A stretch of DNA of 64,000 bases. Source: Bacteroidota bacterium. GTDB lineage: Bacteria; Bacteroidota; Rhodothermia; Rhodothermales; UBA10348. The stretch is taken from positions 5,001-69,000 of the forward strand of contig JAQBZH010000002.1 of assembly GCA_027622005.1 (NCBI GenBank), read 5' to 3'. The translations under genes and the position numbers were made by a program. This document shows, one piece after another, positions 45,503 to 53,394 of the stretch (position 1 is the stretch's first letter; each line of letters opens with the position of its first letter). Under the pieces are notes generated by a model. The model did no database searches. It was given only the letters and a program-made list of their open reading frames with translations, and was not told the origin of the DNA.

Positions 45503-47158
45503 ATGAGTGAATCTGCTTCCGGAACGATCAATTATCTAAGCCACGATAAGTCTATTAAGTCTTGGTTATTTACGCTTGACCACAAGCGAATCGGCATCAT
45601 GTATTTGATAGCCGTATCCCTCGCCTTTCTAGCGGGCGGCATTTTGGCACTGTTAGTTCGGATCGAATTGATGGCACCGGGCGAAACGATTATGAGCGCC
45701 GACGCCTATAATCAGACCTTCACGCTTCATGCAGTGTTAATGGTCTTCGCGTTTATCATCCCCGCTGTCCCCGCCGTGATGGGTAACTTTGTGTTACCGC
45801 TGCAGATTGGCGCCAAGGACGTCGCGTTTCCAAGGCTGAATTTGTTGAGTTTCTACCTTTACGTGGCAGGTGCCGTTATTGCACTGGCCGCGCTGTTAGT
45901 TGGTCGCATTGATGGTGGTTGGACCTTTTATACTCCTTACTCAACCAGTATTGGAGATGGGATTTTGTATGTCTCGACTGGCGTATTTGTGATGGGATTC
46001 TCGTCCATTTTGACGGGTTTGAACTTCATCGTGACCGTTCACAAAATGCGTGCTCCGGGGCTTACTTGGAACCGCTTGCCTCTCTTTTTGTGGTCGATTT
46101 ACGCAACCGCTATTGTGCAGGTACTTGCCACGCCGGTTATCGGTATCACCATGGTGCTGCTTTTCCTTGAGAAGTTTATGCACATTGGAATCTTCGACCC
46201 CGCACTCGGTGGCGATCCGGTATTGTTTCAGCACTTTTTTTGGTTTTATTCCCATCCTGCCGTTTACATCATGATTCTGCCAGCTTTTGGCATTGTTTCT
46301 GATCTGATGGGGACGTTTTCCCGTCACCAAGTTTCAGGATATAAATTTGTTGCCCTGTCTTCGGTAGCCATCGCGTTCCTGGGCTTCCTGGTTTGGGGGC
46401 ACCACATGTTCGTATCCGGCCAGTCTGCTACCTCTTCGGTTGTCTTCTCCCTTATTACCTACCTGATCGGTATTCCCACGGGTGTGAAGGTTATCAACTG
46501 GGTGTCGACTATGTACAAGGGAAGCGTTCAGCTTAAGACTCCGATGTTGTACGCCATCGCCTTCCTGTTTACGTTTTCGATTGGAGGATTTACCGGCATC
46601 ATGTTGGGTGTTCTAGCGATCGACATTCATTTGCATGACACCTATTTCGTCGTAGCCCATTTTCATTATGTGATGATGGGGGGCAACGTGATTGCCGCGC
46701 TTGGGGGTCTTCACTATTGGTGGCCGAAGATGACGGGCAAGATGTTCAATGAGACGCTGGGTAAGATTGCCGCTGGATTGGTGTTCTTTGGGTTCAACCT
46801 GACGTTCTTCCCTCAATTCATTATGGGCGCGCAGGGCATGCCACGTCGCTATTATGACTACCTACCGGAGTTTCAGGGATATCACCTGCTCTCGACCTAC
46901 GGTTCGTGGGTGCTCGGTGCGGGTATGTTCTTGATTTTGGGATACCTAGTTGCTTCGCTAATTAATGGCAAGAAAGCGGGTCTCAATCCTTGGGGAGCGT
47001 TGACGCTCGATTGGACGCACACTACGACTCCCCCGCATCCGCACAACTTCTTGGAAACGCCTATCGTAACGCGCGGTGCGTATGACTTCCATTTGGCAAA
47101 AGACTTGTTTGCCTCGGGTAAGGAAGTCTCGGAAGTAGTGACCTCAACAAAACATTAA
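45503..47158 (+). CDS. coxA: cytochrome c oxidase subunit I, A2 type
   Basis: Catalytic haem-copper subunit, 551 residues and 12 or more helices. Haem a ligand is His76 ([10 protein letters not shown]). The active site includes His251 and Tyr255 (the cross-linked pair of HPAVY), His300-His301 (WGHHMFVSG), and [17 protein letters not shown] near 376. In place of the Glu of HPEVY the sequence is FYSHPAVY (Tyr249-Ser250), the YS motif of A2-type oxidases such as Rhodothermus caa3 and the Thermus type. Lies 40 bp after coxB and pumps protons while reducing oxygen to water. Confidence 0.95.
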   Translation: MSESASGTINYLSHDKSIKSWLFTLDHKRIGIMYLIAVSLAFLAGGILALLVRIELMAPGETIMSADAYNQTFTLHAVLMVFAFIIPAVPAVMGNFVLPLQIGAKDVAFPRLNLLSFYLYVAGAVIALAALLVGRIDGGWTFYTPYSTSIGDGILYVSTGVFVMGFSSILTGLNFIVTVHKMRAPGLTWNRLPLFLWSIYATAIVQVLATPVIGITMVLLFLEKFMHIGIFDPALGGDPVLFQHFFWFYSHPAVYIMILPAFGIVSDLMGTFSRHQVSGYKFVALSSVAIAFLGFLVWGHHMFVSGQSATSSVVFSLITYLIGIPTGVKVINWVSTMYKGSVQLKTPMLYAIAFLFTFSIGGFTGIMLGVLAIDIHLHDTYFVVAHFHYVMMGGNVIAALGGLHYWWPKMTGKMFNETLGKIAAGLVFFGFNLTFFPQFIMGAQGMPRRYYDYLPEFQGYHLLSTYGSWVLGAGMFLILGYLVASLINGKKAGLNPWGALTLDWTHTTTPPHPHNFLETPIVTRGAYDFHLAKDLFASGKEVSEVVTSTKH

Positions 47159-47168
47159 ACTGACCAAA

Positions 47169-47187
47169 TAGGACTTATTTAGTCCTA
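47169..47187 (+). repeat. hairpin between coxA and coxC
   Basis: TAGGACT and AGTCCTA form a perfect 7-bp inverted repeat around TATTT, 16 nt before the coxC ATG and 11 nt after coxA. No T-run follows. It may be an mRNA processing or stability element. Confidence 0.4.
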
Positions 47188-47203
47188 AATAAAGCATTTG
47201 ACT

Positions 47204-47878
47204 ATGGCAAACGCGCACTCTGATCACCCTGCACATCTGCAGCATCATTTTGTGTCATCGGAACAACAGTTCGATGCCGCAAAAATGGGCATGTGGCTGT
47301 TTCTAGTCACAGAGATCCTGCTATTTAGCGGGATGTTTGTCGCTTATATCGTGTATCGAACCTGGCACCCGGAAGTTTTTGTTAAGTCATCAGAGCTATT
47401 AGATCCGGTTATGGGCGGTATAAACACGATTGTACTGTTGGCTTCGTCGTTTACCGTGGCTCTCGGGATTCATTTTGCGCAAAAGGATAACAAGAAAGGG
47501 CTGGTCATCAATTTGGTTCTGACTTTTCTTTTTGCGCTTACGTTTTTGGTCGTTAAATACTTTGAGTACACGGCGAAATTTGAACATGGCGTCTTTCCGG
47601 GAGCTGCGTTTGATCCGCATGGAGTTTCCCACGGAGTTGACTACGCTACGTACAATATTCAGTATGCACGCCAATTCTTTTCAATCTATTTCGTGATGAC
47701 CGGGATCCACGGATTTCACGTTTTGGTAGGGATGGGCTTATTTACCTGGATAACCATTAAAGCTGTCAAAGGACAATTTTCGAGCGCATACTACACTCCG
47801 GTCGAGAATTGCGGTTTGTATTGGCACTTAGTGGACATCATTTGGATTTTCCTCTTCCCACTATTGTACTTGATATAA
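47204..47878 (+). CDS. coxC: cytochrome c oxidase subunit III
   Basis: Membrane subunit III, about 224 residues from ATG 47204 (an upstream TTG at 47198 adds two). Typical segments are KMGMWLFLVTEILLFSGMFVAYIVYR at helix 1, INTIVLLASSFTVALGIHFAQ, FFSIYFVMTGIHGFHVLVGMGLF with the conserved HGFHV, and a final YWHLVDIIWIFLFPLLYLI. It stabilises subunit I and contributes to proton uptake. A hairpin stands just upstream. Confidence 0.95.
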   Translation: MANAHSDHPAHLQHHFVSSEQQFDAAKMGMWLFLVTEILLFSGMFVAYIVYRTWHPEVFVKSSELLDPVMGGINTIVLLASSFTVALGIHFAQKDNKKGLVINLVLTFLFALTFLVVKYFEYTAKFEHGVFPGAAFDPHGVSHGVDYATYNIQYARQFFSIYFVMTGIHGFHVLVGMGLFTWITIKAVKGQFSSAYYTPVENCGLYWHLVDIIWIFLFPLLYLI

Positions 47879-47966
47879 CGATTTTCCGTGCTAGGCGGGT
47901 TACGATCCGTTCCTGAGCCGTATTTGAGTCCTTTACCGCATCACGCGATTATAAATAAAAGGTAAG

Positions 47967-48362
47967 ATGTCACACGCCGAACATCATGTTTCCTCGATTA
48001 AGATGCTCTCCATTGTGTTTGGGGGGTTGGTCTTCCTGACCGTCACTACAGTTTTGACTGCTCAGATCGACCTTGGGGCTTTCAACGTTCCGTTGGCTAT
48101 GACGATCGCTGTCATAAAAGCATCATTGGTCATTGTAATATTTATGGCTCTTAAATGGGACAATAAGGTGAATGCGGTGATATTTGGTCTAGGCCTACTA
48201 TTCGTCGCGGTATTTATTTCATTTGTCCTGTTTGACACCCTTTATCGTGGCGATATGAGTAGCACGACGAAGGGCACGGTACAAGACGAGGTTATTCGTA
48301 ATGAAGCACTTCAAAGCCGCGAGCCAGACCCGAGTTCACTACAGCCGGTTCACACGCCGTAA
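47967..48362 (+). CDS. coxD: cytochrome c oxidase subunit IV (prokaryotic CtaF-like)
   Basis: A 131-residue protein with three hydrophobic segments (MLSIVFGGLVFLTVTTVLTA, LAMTIAVIKASLVIVIFMALKW, AVIFGLGLLFVAVFISFVLFDTLYRG), matching the small COX4-like subunit of prokaryotic oxidases. The C-terminal 30 residues are hydrophilic. It lies 88 bp after coxC and ends the operon, with a strong terminator 36 nt past its stop. Confidence 0.88.
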   Translation: MSHAEHHVSSIKMLSIVFGGLVFLTVTTVLTAQIDLGAFNVPLAMTIAVIKASLVIVIFMALKWDNKVNAVIFGLGLLFVAVFISFVLFDTLYRGDMSSTTKGTVQDEVIRNEALQSREPDPSSLQPVHTP

Positions 48363-48397
48363 TTTTTTCGGCGGAAATAATTAGCTCATCGAGTTTA

Positions 48398-48432
48398 GGT
48401 GGGGCCGGCTATGCCGGCCCCACCTTTTTTTT
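48398..48432 (+). terminator. intrinsic terminator of the act-cox operon
   Basis: A perfect 12-bp stem (48398-48409 with 48413-48424) with a TAT loop followed by eight T. It lies 36 nt after coxD. Confidence 0.92.
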
Positions 48433-48439
48433 GGCGTAC

Positions 48440-48465
48440 CCGGCTACGCCGGCCCCACTTTTTTT
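48440..48465 (+). repeat. second, partial copy of the terminator
   Basis: CCGGCTACGCCGGCCCCAC plus seven T repeats the 3' part of the preceding terminator (48405-48432) with one base change and one deletion. It keeps a 5-bp CCGGC/GCCGG stem but has lost the outer GGTGGG arm. The upstream GGTGGGGCCGGC could also pair with this copy, forming an alternative larger hairpin. Confidence 0.7.
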
Positions 48466-48532
48466 AGTAACCCTTTTGAGGCCTAAAACGTCTAATGAAC
48501 GGCAGCTTTCATTCTTGCTATCTAACGCGGAT

Positions 48533-48841
48533 ATGCTACAGGTATTTTTAGTTGTAATTGGAGCCTCTATAGGAGTATTCGTAATGCTTTGGGTCATTGT
48601 TTACGTCCTGCAATTTATTCGACCTGATACTCCCATTGCCGCCCACAGAGACGCTCAGTTGATTCGAAGAATTCAGATGAAGGCCGGGAAGAAGACCGCA
48701 GTCCAATTTTCAGATATCCGATATCTTGAACGCGATCAGGTGCCGGTCGGCGATTACGAATCCCAATACCATTACTTAGATGGAAGCTCGGCCGGATTTC
48801 CGGACGCTTGGATCGACGATTTATACCATCGAACAAATTAA
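48533..48841 (+). CDS. single-helix membrane protein, unknown function
   Basis: A 102-residue protein from ATG 48533 (the frame is open to 48431, but that would put the terminator pair inside it). A strong hydrophobic helix, VFLVVIGASIGVFVMLWVIVYVLQF, is followed by a basic segment (AQLIRRIQMKAGKKTAVQF) and a soluble tail rich in Tyr and Asp. I do not recognise the family. It is downstream of the cox operon beyond the terminators, so it probably has its own promoter, although none is clear. Confidence 0.55.
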   Translation: MLQVFLVVIGASIGVFVMLWVIVYVLQFIRPDTPIAAHRDAQLIRRIQMKAGKKTAVQFSDIRYLERDQVPVGDYESQYHYLDGSSAGFPDAWIDDLYHRTN

Positions 48842-48924
48842 AACTTCTGCTAGACGAAGCTAATTTGGTAGAAATGATTGGAGTTCTGGAAGCTTGGCCC
48901 AATCAGCTAATAACTAATTGCCCG

Positions 48925-49539
48925 TTAGGGCACCGGCTGCATGGCCGCAAGATTAGCATGAAGGAAGTCAGCTAGCTTTTGATGTGATGCAGAAAGGGTT
49001 TTTCTAAAGTTTGGATCGTCAATTCCCATGTGACCCGAGACCACTTTTAGTATCTGGCAGCTAATGCCATGGGTGGCAGAAACATAAGCTGCTGCGTAGC
49101 CGGTCATGTCGCTGACATCGGCAATGCGTTGCCAATAGGACAGTTCAGTGGCTCCATGGACCGTGTGATCCTGCGTTACGAGAGTCACCTGGTCCAACTT
49201 TTCGAAAGTCACCGCCAAGGGCATTCTGGGGTAGGTGGGAGCTGATAATTCAATACGATCGCCTTCAAAGACCTGAGCCACAGAGACAACGGACCCGATT
49301 TTCAACTTGTCATTTAGTGCCGTACAGGTCCCTGCATGAATTAGGGTTGACACCTTATGCGATTCCAAAAGGCGTTCCGTTCTCAAGGCACCTTTAATTT
49401 TGCCTACTCCAAGAATTGAAACCAATACTTTATCATCATGAAAGCTTTCACTTTCTCCCAAGCCGTCGAAACGACCCCTTTCGTATTTGGCGAGAAAGGG
49501 TTGGGCTTCTTCTTCCGTTGAAAAAACTATTCCGATCAT
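48925..49539 (-). CDS. nucleoside phosphorylase-superfamily protein (nucleosidase-like)
   Basis: About 204 residues from ATG 49539 (the frame continues upstream to 49578). The fold is suggested by an N-terminal IGIVFSTEEEAQPF, the phosphate/adenine-pocket stretch STLIHAGTCTALNDKLKIGSVV, and the ribose-binding loop DVSDMTGYAAAYVSATHGI. In MTA/SAH nucleosidases and related enzymes this loop has Met-Glu; here residues 145-146 are Met-Thr, so the usual ribose-binding Glu is missing. This may be an atypical or inactive nucleosidase. Candidate relatives are MTA/SAH nucleosidase, futalosine hydrolase and hopanoid adenosyl nucleosidase; I cannot choose among them. It is divergent from metF. Confidence 0.62.
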   Translation of the reverse strand: MIGIVFSTEEEAQPFLAKYERGRFDGLGESESFHDDKVLVSILGVGKIKGALRTERLLESHKVSTLIHAGTCTALNDKLKIGSVVSVAQVFEGDRIELSAPTYPRMPLAVTFEKLDQVTLVTQDHTVHGATELSYWQRIADVSDMTGYAAAYVSATHGISCQILKVVSGHMGIDDPNFRKTLSASHQKLADFLHANLAAMQPVP

Positions 49540-49635
49540 TGAACAGGTGCTCTGGTAATTAACTGGTGGGGGTGACAATTAAATTGGACTATTTGAACAA
49601 TTTAACTGAATTGAATCTGGAAAATGAGTCTTAAA

Positions 49636-49668
49636 ATTTGGATCGCCGTACCTTGCCCCGGCGCAAAT
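49636..49668 (+). other. hairpin in the metF leader
   Basis: ATTTG (49636-49640) pairs with CAAAT (49664-49668), and CGCCG (49644-49648) pairs with CGGCG (49659-49663) with a 3-nt bulge on the left, giving a 10-bp stem with a 10-nt loop, 46 nt before the metF ATG. No known SAM or folate riboswitch consensus recognised. Confidence 0.4.
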
Positions 49669-49714
49669 ATTCTAGATTGCGTAGCTAACCTAAGAAACGA
49701 ATTAGCCAGACGGA

Positions 49715-50671
49715 ATGAAAGTTGTTGAGTTACTTAGAAACGACGGGATACCCAATGTATCGTACGAGATCGTCCCGCCTAAAAGGGGTGGATCCGTTTC
49801 TGAAATTTTAGAAATAATCGACCAATTGATGGAGTTTGATCCACCCTTCGTCGATGTTACATCTCATTCCGCCCAAATCTACTACGAGGAGCAACAAGAC
49901 GGTAGTTGGAGACGGCATATTAAGAGAAAAAGGCCCGGTACGCTAGGATTGTGCGCTGCTATTAAAGGTCGATTTGGAATCGAAACGGTACCCCACCTCT
50001 TGTGCAAAGGGTTTACCAGGGAAGAAAGCGAGGACGCATTAATCGAACTTAACTACCTCGGAATCCAAAATGTAATGGCCCTGCGCGGGGATGACAGCGG
50101 CTTTCAAAAGCCTATCCACGGCGATCGGACTAAAAATGAGTATGCCATTGACCTGGTTCGGCAAATACATGGCATGAATTCGGGACATTTTTTGGAAGAG
50201 TTGATTGACGCAGCTCCAACCGATTTTTGTGTAGGAGTGGCGGGTTATCCTGAAAAACATTTTGAAGCTCCCAACATTAAGTGGGATGTAAAGAACCTGA
50301 AGAATAAAATTGATGCTGGTGCCGAGTACATCACCACTCAGATGTTCTTCGACAACGACTCGTTTTTTGCATTTGAGAAAGCCTGCCGGTCTGCCGGAAT
50401 AACTGCCCCCATTATTCCTGGATTGAAAGTACTAACCAGCAAAAGTCAACTTCAGACACTGCCTTCGCGGTTTCACCTCCAAGTTCCAGAGGAATTAGCG
50501 TCAGAAATAGCTTCGGCCAAAGACCACGAGGTGCCAGAGATAGGCATCCGATGGGCTATAAAGCAGTGTGATGAGTTACTTAGCAGAGGATTTAGCAATC
50601 TGCACTTCTATATCATCCAAACCCCAAACCACGTGTCAAAAGTGGTTAAATCGCTGAGGAAGTTGGCTTAA
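49715..50671 (+). CDS. metF: methylenetetrahydrofolate reductase
   Basis: FAD-dependent reduction of 5,10-methylene-THF to 5-methyl-THF, the methyl donor for homocysteine. The 318-residue TIM barrel shows SYEIVPPKRGGS (the family's FE-x-x-PP start with the catalytic Glu), FVDVTSHSA, NVMALRGDD, FCVGVAGYPEKH and a barrel-end QMFFDND. The residue segments GLKVLTSKSQL and NLHFYIIQTPN complete the fold. Length is slightly above the usual 290-300. It is monocistronic with a structured leader, convergent with ybeY. Confidence 0.95.
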   Translation: MKVVELLRNDGIPNVSYEIVPPKRGGSVSEILEIIDQLMEFDPPFVDVTSHSAQIYYEEQQDGSWRRHIKRKRPGTLGLCAAIKGRFGIETVPHLLCKGFTREESEDALIELNYLGIQNVMALRGDDSGFQKPIHGDRTKNEYAIDLVRQIHGMNSGHFLEELIDAAPTDFCVGVAGYPEKHFEAPNIKWDVKNLKNKIDAGAEYITTQMFFDNDSFFAFEKACRSAGITAPIIPGLKVLTSKSQLQTLPSRFHLQVPEELASEIASAKDHEVPEIGIRWAIKQCDELLSRGFSNLHFYIIQTPNHVSKVVKSLRKLA

Positions 50672-50710
50672 AAGAGCAGATAATGGGGTCATAAGAAAGG
50701 TCCCAAAGCA

Positions 50711-50758
50711 GGCCCCAAACGGACAGGAGCCGTTTATATTGAACGGAAAGAAGGGGCC
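50711..50758. other. nested inverted repeat between convergent metF and ybeY
   Basis: Outer arms GGCCCC (50711-50716) and GGGGCC (50753-50758) enclose an inner hairpin AAACGG (50717-50722) and CCGTTT (50730-50735). It sits in the middle of the 95-bp gap between two stops. There is no good T-run, so its use as a two-way terminator is only a suggestion. Confidence 0.4.
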
Positions 50759-50766
50759 GAAGCGCC

Positions 50767-51189
50767 TTATGCCGCTAGGTATTTGTCTTCGAGCAGCTTC
50801 ATCGCCGTTTTTTCGTCCTCGGTTTCGTCGTCCAGACCAGTCAAGTGCAATAACCCGTGAACGATATATCGCTCAATCTCCTGAGTAATGGAGGTCGCGG
50901 CGAACTCAGCATACCTCTCACGGGCCGTTTCAATATCGACGTAAACTTCCCCTTCAATGGCATCGGGGTCGTCTTCCAGTAAAAAGGACAGGACGTCGGT
51001 GTGATAGTCGTGCTTAAGCCACTCTATATTCAAGTCTAGCACAGCTTGATGATCGGCCAAGACGACGCTGATTGCCTCCCATTTCAACCCTTCGCCTTTA
51101 AAGACGGAATTCACCAGAGATATCACCCGTTCTTCAGACGGGCAGTCCGAAGCATCTTCACTCGGTATTGAAAGAGAAAAGTCAGCCAC
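50767..51189 (-). CDS. ybeY: endoribonuclease YbeY (rRNA maturation factor)
   Basis: Zinc-dependent RNase needed for 16S rRNA 3'-end maturation and ribosome quality control. The 140 residues include DYHTDVLSF (61-69) and the metal site H111-G-L-L-H115-L-T-G-L-D-D121. The third ligand, usually His, is Asp here, which I recall is common in Bacteroidota and relatives. The start is GTG 51189. The preceding gene on the same strand ends 3 nt upstream, so the two are coupled. Confidence 0.93.
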   Translation of the reverse strand: MADFSLSIPSEDASDCPSEERVISLVNSVFKGEGLKWEAISVVLADHQAVLDLNIEWLKHDYHTDVLSFLLEDDPDAIEGEVYVDIETARERYAEFAATSITQEIERYIVHGLLHLTGLDDETEDEKTAMKLLEDKYLAA

Positions 51190-51192
51190 TGA

Positions 51193-51645
51193 CTATCCAA
51201 GATCGCCGAAGAGGTCTTCGGTAATGGATAACGCCAAACTGCTCATTATGAGCTCAGGAGCCAATAGAGTGAAATCGGTGGACAGGAGATTGGTATCCAC
51301 ATTCGCGTAAATGGAGCATCCCGCCTCGCGTTCAACCACGAGGCCATTGGCGGTTTCACCGCTTCTAGCCACAAATATGACTTCACCCAGATCTTTGCTC
51401 CCCCAAAATCCAGTACATCCCTGAAGCTGAAGGAAAGAACTTGCAGCATACACCGAAACCAACGAAGTCGATTCGCCGCTGCTGAGTCCTTGCGTTTTTA
51501 CAATCCGATGTATTTCCAGCGTGATACGACGGCCGCTTTTTTTGTCCGCCAATTCGAATCGGGCAAGCGTTTCGTCTTTCTTGGCTTTGACACCAAGCAC
51601 TTCTTCGATGCGTTCGATGTCTGCGTCGCTGAATGAAAATGACAT
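51193..51645 (-). CDS. conserved-looking hypothetical protein upstream of ybeY
   Basis: A 150-residue soluble protein starting MSFSFSDADIERIEEVLGV. No signal peptide or membrane helix. The body alternates beta strands (ITLEIHRIV, STSLVSVYAASSFLQLQG, EVIFVARSG) and ends in a helical segment SLALSITEDLFGDLG. I do not recognise a family. It is followed after 3 nt by ybeY, so it is probably translated from the same message and may act with ribosome maturation or RNA metabolism; this is only inference from position. Confidence 0.7.
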   Translation of the reverse strand: MSFSFSDADIERIEEVLGVKAKKDETLARFELADKKSGRRITLEIHRIVKTQGLSSGESTSLVSVYAASSFLQLQGCTGFWGSKDLGEVIFVARSGETANGLVVEREAGCSIYANVDTNLLSTDFTLLAPELIMSSLALSITEDLFGDLG

Positions 51646-51854
51646 ACTTTAAGTGGGTCGACAGATTAGAAAAACCAGTCAGTGGGCTTCAAGATAGAGG
51701 CTTTATTGGCCAAATCCAATGAATAATACGGACGGTTGATACGCGAAAAAACGATGCAAATGAAAAGGAGTCTCCCGAAGGATTCATCTCCGCACTTATT
51801 AAGATGTATGTTACGGGTTGTCCTCAGCTTGTTACAGAACCAAGTGTGAACTAG

Positions 51855-52238
51855 ATGTTAACTGGAAAAAAAATAGCCGTTTATGGTGCCATTTTGAGTG
51901 GATTGGCGGTGGTTCTCGGAGCATTCGGCGCCCATGCTCTTAAGGAAGTCCTAACTCCGGAACGGCTGGAAACTTACAAGACCGCGGTTTCCTACCTGGA
52001 ATGGCATGCGTTGGCGCTGCTCGGCGTTGGGATTCTCTTAGCACACACCGGGGAGCGGCTGTTTCGACTGGCGGCGATTACGCTTCTACTCGGTATGCTG
52101 TTTTTCAGCGGAAGCTTATTCGTGCTGGTCGGAACCGATATCGGATGGTTAGGCGCCATCACGCCATTCGGAGGGGTGCTTTTTATCGCTTCCTGGATGT
52201 TGGTCGCCCTCGGTTTACACCGCGGCCTCAAGAACTGA
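51855..52238 (+). CDS. DUF423 membrane protein
   Basis: A 127-residue protein with four predicted helices and the DUF423 (YgdD/TMEM256) signature: GAILSGLAVVLGAFGAHALKEVLTPERLETYKTAVSYLEWHALAL, where the GAFGAHxL and YxxWHA elements are diagnostic. It ends in GWLGAITPFGGVLFIASWMLVAL. Inner-membrane, function unknown. The 209-bp gap upstream has no clear promoter. It converges on the acidic protein gene with 8 bp between stops. Confidence 0.9.
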   Translation: MLTGKKIAVYGAILSGLAVVLGAFGAHALKEVLTPERLETYKTAVSYLEWHALALLGVGILLAHTGERLFRLAAITLLLGMLFFSGSLFVLVGTDIGWLGAITPFGGVLFIASWMLVALGLHRGLKN

Positions 52239-52246
52239 CGTAAGGA

Positions 52247-52603
52247 TTACGCCTCTTCCTCTTCAAACAATAGCGTAATGCTTGGCGCGAGGTTGTGTGC
52301 GCGGGCCAAAGCCAGTAACTCAGCGGCAACGCTTTCTGCCGACTCGTACGTTCCAATTTCGCGGCTGTCCACTGCCAGAGCGTATCCGATATCGTCCGCC
52401 TCACCTGGTTGGTATTCTTCCCACTCTGTCGCCTCTTCTAGCACAAAAACTCCGTCTTCTGGGGCAAAAGACGCTACAAAGCGTTCGCACTTTTCTTCGA
52501 GATCGATCAAGCTGAGATTACCGAGAGCCTCGTACTCTTCGTCGTAAAAAAGAGTCTCTGCAATCAGGCGGATGATGAATTGGTCGGAGTTGAAAGCTGC
52601 CAT
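52247..52603 (-). CDS. small acidic protein, unknown function
   Basis: A 118-residue protein rich in Glu and Asp (many acidic runs, for example EEATEWEEYQPGEADD, and a final LFEEEEA). No membrane segment. Predicted alpha/beta, with helices IRLIAETLFYDEEYEAL and VAAELLALARAHNL. I know no family. It follows lipB by 11 nt on the same strand as the last gene of the sprA-lipB group. Coding is supported by the tight spacing and the ATG start. Confidence 0.65.
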   Translation of the reverse strand: MAAFNSDQFIIRLIAETLFYDEEYEALGNLSLIDLEEKCERFVASFAPEDGVFVLEEATEWEEYQPGEADDIGYALAVDSREIGTYESAESVAAELLALARAHNLAPSITLLFEEEEA

Positions 52604-52614
52604 GAACTCGGCCT

Positions 52615-53391
52615 CTAGTTGCTTTTTGCGGGATGAATCGGTACTAAGACCTCTTCATCAAGATACGTCTGCAGAAATGCGCGTGCATCATTTTGGTCCA
52701 GGATTTGGGTCCGGGTATGGAAGACATCTGCAAAGTTCTTCGCAATTTCAGATTCAACGGCTGTTCGATCAACAGATGAAAGTTTTTCCATTTCCATCGA
52801 AGTAACGCCTCGATCCCCAATCCCGCAGGGTACAATCATCGAAAAGTGATCGATTTCTGTTGCTACGTTTAAAGCGAAGCCATGCATGGTGACCCATCGA
52901 CTGCACCGAATGCCCATCGCACAGATTTTGCGCTCCGATCCGGCCGGCGTTGTCACCCATACACCCGTTTTTCCATCAAAACGATCCGTTTCAATTCCAA
53001 AATGACGACAGGTCCGGATGATGATCTCTTCAAGGTCTCTAAGATATCGGTGTATATCGGTGTAAAATCTCCCCAAATCCAATATTGGATATCCAACAAT
53101 CTGCCCCGGACCATGATAGGTGATGTCTCCACCCCGATCGATTCTAACAAAACTTGCTCCTGCGGCTTCTAATTCGGCTGGTGTAGCAATTAGGTTTGAC
53201 TCGTTGCCACTTTTACCCAGCGTAAAAACTGGAGGGTGCTCAACTAGCAGACAGACATGCGGGAGATTTAGAGGATTATCGGATCGTTTATTATCGATCA
53301 GTCTTTGCTGGATACGCTGCTGTAATTCCCACCCTTCTTGATATGGGAGACGCCCCATTCTGCAAAAAATAATGGTCTGTTCAGCTTCCAT
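52615..53391 (-). CDS. lipB: lipoyl(octanoyl) transferase
   Basis: Moves octanoyl from acyl-ACP to the lipoyl domains of 2-oxoacid dehydrogenases and GcvH. The 258 residues show RGGDITYHGPGQIVGYPILDL (86-106, RGG-x-x-T-x-HGPGQ), the catalytic Lys155 in ERKICAMGIR, HGFALNV (170-176) and Cys189 in IVPCGI. All key residues are present. It begins 3 nt after the sprA stop, an unusual pairing of a housekeeping lipoylation gene with a surface-secretion gene. The substrate octanoyl-ACP comes from the AcpP/FabF pathway. Confidence 0.95.
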   Translation of the reverse strand: MEAEQTIIFCRMGRLPYQEGWELQQRIQQRLIDNKRSDNPLNLPHVCLLVEHPPVFTLGKSGNESNLIATPAELEAAGASFVRIDRGGDITYHGPGQIVGYPILDLGRFYTDIHRYLRDLEEIIIRTCRHFGIETDRFDGKTGVWVTTPAGSERKICAMGIRCSRWVTMHGFALNVATEIDHFSMIVPCGIGDRGVTSMEMEKLSSVDRTAVESEIAKNFADVFHTRTQILDQNDARAFLQTYLDEEVLVPIHPAKSN

Positions 53392-53394
53392 CCT

